Source: Candidatus Binataceae bacterium
GTDB taxonomy: Bacteria > Desulfobacterota > Binatia > Binatales > Binataceae
Direction of reading: 5' to 3'
NCBI GenBank assembly: GCA_035650475.1
Contig: DASRHP010000009.1
Coordinates: 764,498-828,497, forward strand
Length of the DNA: 64,000 bases
The notes under the pieces were generated by a model. It saw nothing but the letters and a program-made list of their open reading frames with translations, ran no database searches and had not been told where the DNA came from. Below are positions 62,280 through 64,000 of this stretch, piece by piece; position 1 is the stretch's first letter, and each line of letters begins with the position of its first letter. Both the position numbers and the translations under genes were made by a program.

Positions 62280-62304
62280 ATGGCGGGAAAATGGGGGGCA
62301 GGCC

Positions 62305-62360
62305 ATCGTCAGCATCAACGGCGAGAGCTTCCGCCTCAAGGACAAACGCAGGGCGGGAGT
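62305..62360 (+). pseudogene. 3' relic of an IS21-family istB gene
   Basis: Directly beyond the right IS end the plus strand reads IVSINGESFRLKDKRRAGVL, the typical C-terminus of the IS21 helper ATPase IstB (pattern GDSYRLREKRRAGL). Nothing upstream of it survives, because the IS407-group element and the amidohydrolase remnant lie there. Confidence 0.6.
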
Positions 62361-62390
62361 GCTCGGGAAGGGCGCGAAGCACTGCGGGAA

Positions 62391-63095
62391 TCAGGCCCCG
62401 GCGCTCGCGCAGCAGCGCTTGTACTTGCGCCCGCTCCCGCAGGGACACGGATCATTGCGCCCCACGCGCAGCGAGCGCGGGCGGATCGAGGCCTGCCGCA
62501 AGGCTGCGCTCCGCTCGCGCCACTGCTCGCGCCAGTACCTGCTGATCGCGATCACCGAAGGCTCCAGAGCATCCAGCGCGGCCCGCTCGGCGGCGTCCGG
62601 ATCGATGTCCGCCTCGAGCAGTTTCCAGCCGTCTTCGGTGCCGAGGGTTGCGATCGGCCGCAGCATCGCGCGGTTCTCGGTATCGGTGAGAAGCGGCTGC
62701 CATGCCTCGGACGCAAGGCTCACGCCCGCCATGAAGCCCCAGCACCAGTCCTCGGCGATCGGATAGGTCGTGCCCTCCACCTTGCGCTCCCACAGAATCG
62801 GTGCGAACTCGGGCGGCTCCTCGAACAGGAAACTCAGCGTGTTGAAACGGCGCATGATCAGGCTGATCACGCGTTGCGCCTGCGCTGACGACTCGAACCG
62901 CGGCTCGCCCTCGCCGCCCCAGATCGTCTGGAGCCACACGCTTGGCGGGACCACCTCTGGACCGATCACCAGCGAGGTCAGAAACCCGTCCAGCGTCACG
63001 ATGTCCAGGCTCTCCTCGGGGGTGGCGTCGGACATCAGGAACTCATCGAGTTCCGCAATCTCCTGATCGGAAAGCGGTTCGTTCAGCTCAATCAT
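62391..63095 (-). CDS. UPF0149/YecA-family protein with C-terminal SEC-C zinc motif
   Basis: A 234-residue protein. Residues 1-170 match the YecA/UPF0149 helical domain (PLSDQEIAELDEFLMSD, SLDIVTLDGFLTSLVIGP, EDWCWGFMAGVSL). The C-terminus is a SEC-C motif, GRNDPCPCGSGRKYKRCC, which binds zinc and in SecA contacts SecB or ribosomes. The function of stand-alone YecA proteins is not settled. The ATG at 63095 has AGGA 9 bases upstream; GTG at 63101 is in frame. The gene lies between IS21 relics on both sides. Confidence 0.9.
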   Translation of the reverse strand: MIELNEPLSDQEIAELDEFLMSDATPEESLDIVTLDGFLTSLVIGPEVVPPSVWLQTIWGGEGEPRFESSAQAQRVISLIMRRFNTLSFLFEEPPEFAPILWERKVEGTTYPIAEDWCWGFMAGVSLASEAWQPLLTDTENRAMLRPIATLGTEDGWKLLEADIDPDAAERAALDALEPSVIAISRYWREQWRERSAALRQASIRPRSLRVGRNDPCPCGSGRKYKRCCASAGA

Positions 63096-63247
63096 CGACA
63101 CCGATCCTCGCTCCCAAAAAGACTCGCCGCTTCACTGCCGTCCCGCAAGCCATCGGATCTTCGCCCGTCCACAATAACCGCAGCATTCAACGGAGCGGCG
63201 AGGGGGAAGGTCCCCCTCGCGCTCCCCCTGTTCAGAGCGCACTGAGA

Positions 63248-63309
63248 TGGGTCAGTTTTACTTCGGCGATTCCGCGCAAAGGCGGGTCAGAATTAAACCG
63301 GCGTTGACA
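63248..63309 (-). mobile_element. relic of an IS21-family terminal region
   Basis: Two copies of the transposase-binding type repeat are visible, GGGTCAGTTTTACTTCGGCG and GGGTCAGAATTAAACCGGCG, ending in the terminus GCGTTGACA at 63309 (reverse complement TGTCAACGC). This end layout is characteristic of IS21-family elements and agrees with the istB relic at 62305. Confidence 0.6.
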
Positions 63310-63594
63310 CCCCCAAGCGCGCCCATCCGCCGGCCCGGCCTGACCTACCCGCTTTCTCCCTTTCGCCACCGCTCTAAATGGTGGCGTGTGCTCCGCTAGC
63401 ACGCCGCGCCAGCCCTGACCGGACGCTTCGCTCTGGCACGTCCTGCCGCCCGCTCCGCCCACGCATCTGAGGAATCTGCGCACGGGCCTCCAATTCGAGT
63501 GCGAGAGGCCCGCGCGGAAAAAGTTGTGCGGGGACGAAGCAGACAGCGCCCTGCCGCTTACGCGGAAGCGGGCGAAGCCAGAGGAGGACCAACG
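63310..63594. other. gap between IS21 relic and ArdC locus
   Basis: No supported gene. Long frames on both strands here are Arg/Ser/Pro-rich and have no family features. The promoter for the two genes that follow is presumably in this interval, but I see no clear -10/-35 pair. Confidence 0.4.
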
Positions 63595-63804
63595 ATGCGA
63601 CGTAGGTTCAAATGCGACCCCAAATGGATCACCGTCCGGTATCCGGCCACATGCGCCAAGCCCGGCTGTGAAATTCCGATAACTCGGGGCGAACGCGCGT
63701 TCTACTATTCCGAAGATCGAACCCTTTACGGCTCCCGATGCGGGCACGGCGAGGAAGCGGCCCGCGACTTCGCCGCCCATCGGATCGACGAAGACGGCTA
63801 CTGA
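63595..63804 (+). CDS. small cysteine-containing protein upstream of ardC
   Basis: A 69-residue protein. Spaced cysteines (FKCDPKW, PATCAKPGCEIPITRGERAFYY, SRCGHGEEAARDFAAH) suggest a compact zinc ribbon or treble-clef-like fold. The C-terminus is acidic (RIDEDGY). GAGGAGG lies 6 bases before the ATG, one of the strongest ribosome sites in the window. It ends 18 bases before the ArdC-like start and is probably cotranscribed with it. Function unknown; a DNA-associated role is inferred from its neighbour. Confidence 0.75.
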   Translation: MRRRFKCDPKWITVRYPATCAKPGCEIPITRGERAFYYSEDRTLYGSRCGHGEEAARDFAAHRIDEDGY

Positions 63805-63822
63805 GCGAGGAGGCATGGGACG

Positions 63823-64000
63823 ATGGACGTTTACGCAATCGTGACGGAGAAGATCATCGATCTGCTGGAAAGCGGCGTGGTGCCGTGGCGCCGGCCGTGG
63901 ACCTCGACGGGGTTGCCCCGCAATCTGATCACCAAGAAGCCGTATCTAGGCATCAACCACTTTTTGCTTTCGGCGTCGAAATTCGTATCGCCCTTCTGGC
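63823..64000 (+). CDS. ArdC-like anti-restriction / ssDNA-binding protein, N-terminal part
   Basis: The first 59 residues read MDVYAIVTEKIIDLLESGVVPWRRPW, then GLPRNLITKKPYLGINHFLL and SASKFVSPFW, the N-terminal ssDNA-binding domain (DUF1738) of ArdC and TraC1-type proteins. The metallopeptidase domain expected downstream lies outside the window. GAGGAGG is 10 bases before the ATG; the ATG at 63815 is out of frame. Known ArdC proteins protect incoming plasmid DNA from type I and II restriction, so this suggests a conjugative or integrated element continuing to the right. Confidence 0.85.
   Translation, partial: MDVYAIVTEKIIDLLESGVVPWRRPWTSTGLPRNLITKKPYLGINHFLLSASKFVSPFW

Larger units (their letters stand above)
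61092..62300 (+). mobile_element. IS3-family, IS407-group insertion sequence (1209 bp)
   Basis: The ends are TGCCCCCCGAAAACTCC at the left and, as reverse complement, TGCCCCCCATTTTCCCGCC at the right; both are followed by a related block ending in GTAGAG. GGCC is found directly outside both ends (61088-61091 and 62301-62304), fitting the 4-bp target duplication known for the IS407 group. The element holds orfA, a run of six A at 61406-61411 suited to -1 programmed frameshifting, and a damaged orfB. Confidence 0.92.

Noticed and set aside
63232..63816. Minus-strand frame of 194 codons opposite the small Cys protein
   Set aside because: It covers the IS21 terminal repeats and opposes two plus-strand genes with strong ribosome sites; no family pattern.
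1..64000. tRNA, rRNA, CRISPR arrays and riboswitches
   Set aside because: Looked for cloverleaf-like segments in the gaps, regular direct repeats with spacers, and conserved leader motifs; none was convincing by eye.

Overview
The window is GC-rich (most third codon positions are G or C) and looks chromosomal. It comes from a diderm bacterium: there are Lol-type lipoproteins, a TolC-like outer membrane factor, a DAP-type MurE and a deltaproteobacteria-like division and cell wall (dcw) cluster. Long-chain organic acid enzymes (acyl-CoA dehydrogenase, CaiB/BaiF CoA-transferase, amidase, MetE-like and carotenoid oxygenase) would suit a Binatota/Desulfobacterota-like soil organism. That placement is inference and no rRNA gene is present to settle it.

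Layout. 1-12.5 kb is mostly minus strand: two small exported proteins, leuS, a metal-dependent peptidase-like lipoprotein, a two-gene heterodimeric ABC exporter, a methyltransferase, a family 2 glycosyltransferase, a PolB-exonuclease-like protein and the Mrp/ApbC Fe-S carrier. 12.6-19.7 kb is plus strand: a DUF4838-type protein whose gene carries four back-to-back palindromes, an acyl-CoA dehydrogenase with a CoA-transferase, a parS-like site and a large unassigned P-loop ATPase. 21-37 kb is a tightly overlapped dcw operon in the order mraZ-rsmH-ftsL-ftsI-murE-mraY-murD-ftsW-murG-murC-murB-ftsQ-ftsA-ftsZ. It has a classical MraZ operator at its head and hairpins at its tail; murF and ddl are missing from it.

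37-48.7 kb holds an MFS carrier, a PepT-like peptidase, a small HTH protein, a DUF799 lipoprotein, a histidine kinase/response regulator pair and a complete heavy-metal-type CBA efflux operon. 49-57.8 kb holds a TadG-like pilus protein interrupted by an amber codon, a signature amidase, a DksA/TraR-like protein, an unassigned exported protein, a Tat-exported carotenoid oxygenase and a MetE C-domain-like enzyme.

57.9-64 kb is accessory and decayed: a membrane protein, a truncated IS3-family end, a TRIC-type membrane protein, a frameshifted M20 amidohydrolase cut by a complete but inactivated IS3/IS407-group element, IS21 relics around a YecA/SEC-C gene, and at the right edge the start of an ArdC-like anti-restriction gene preceded by a small cysteine protein. 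No tRNA, rRNA or CRISPR array was seen.
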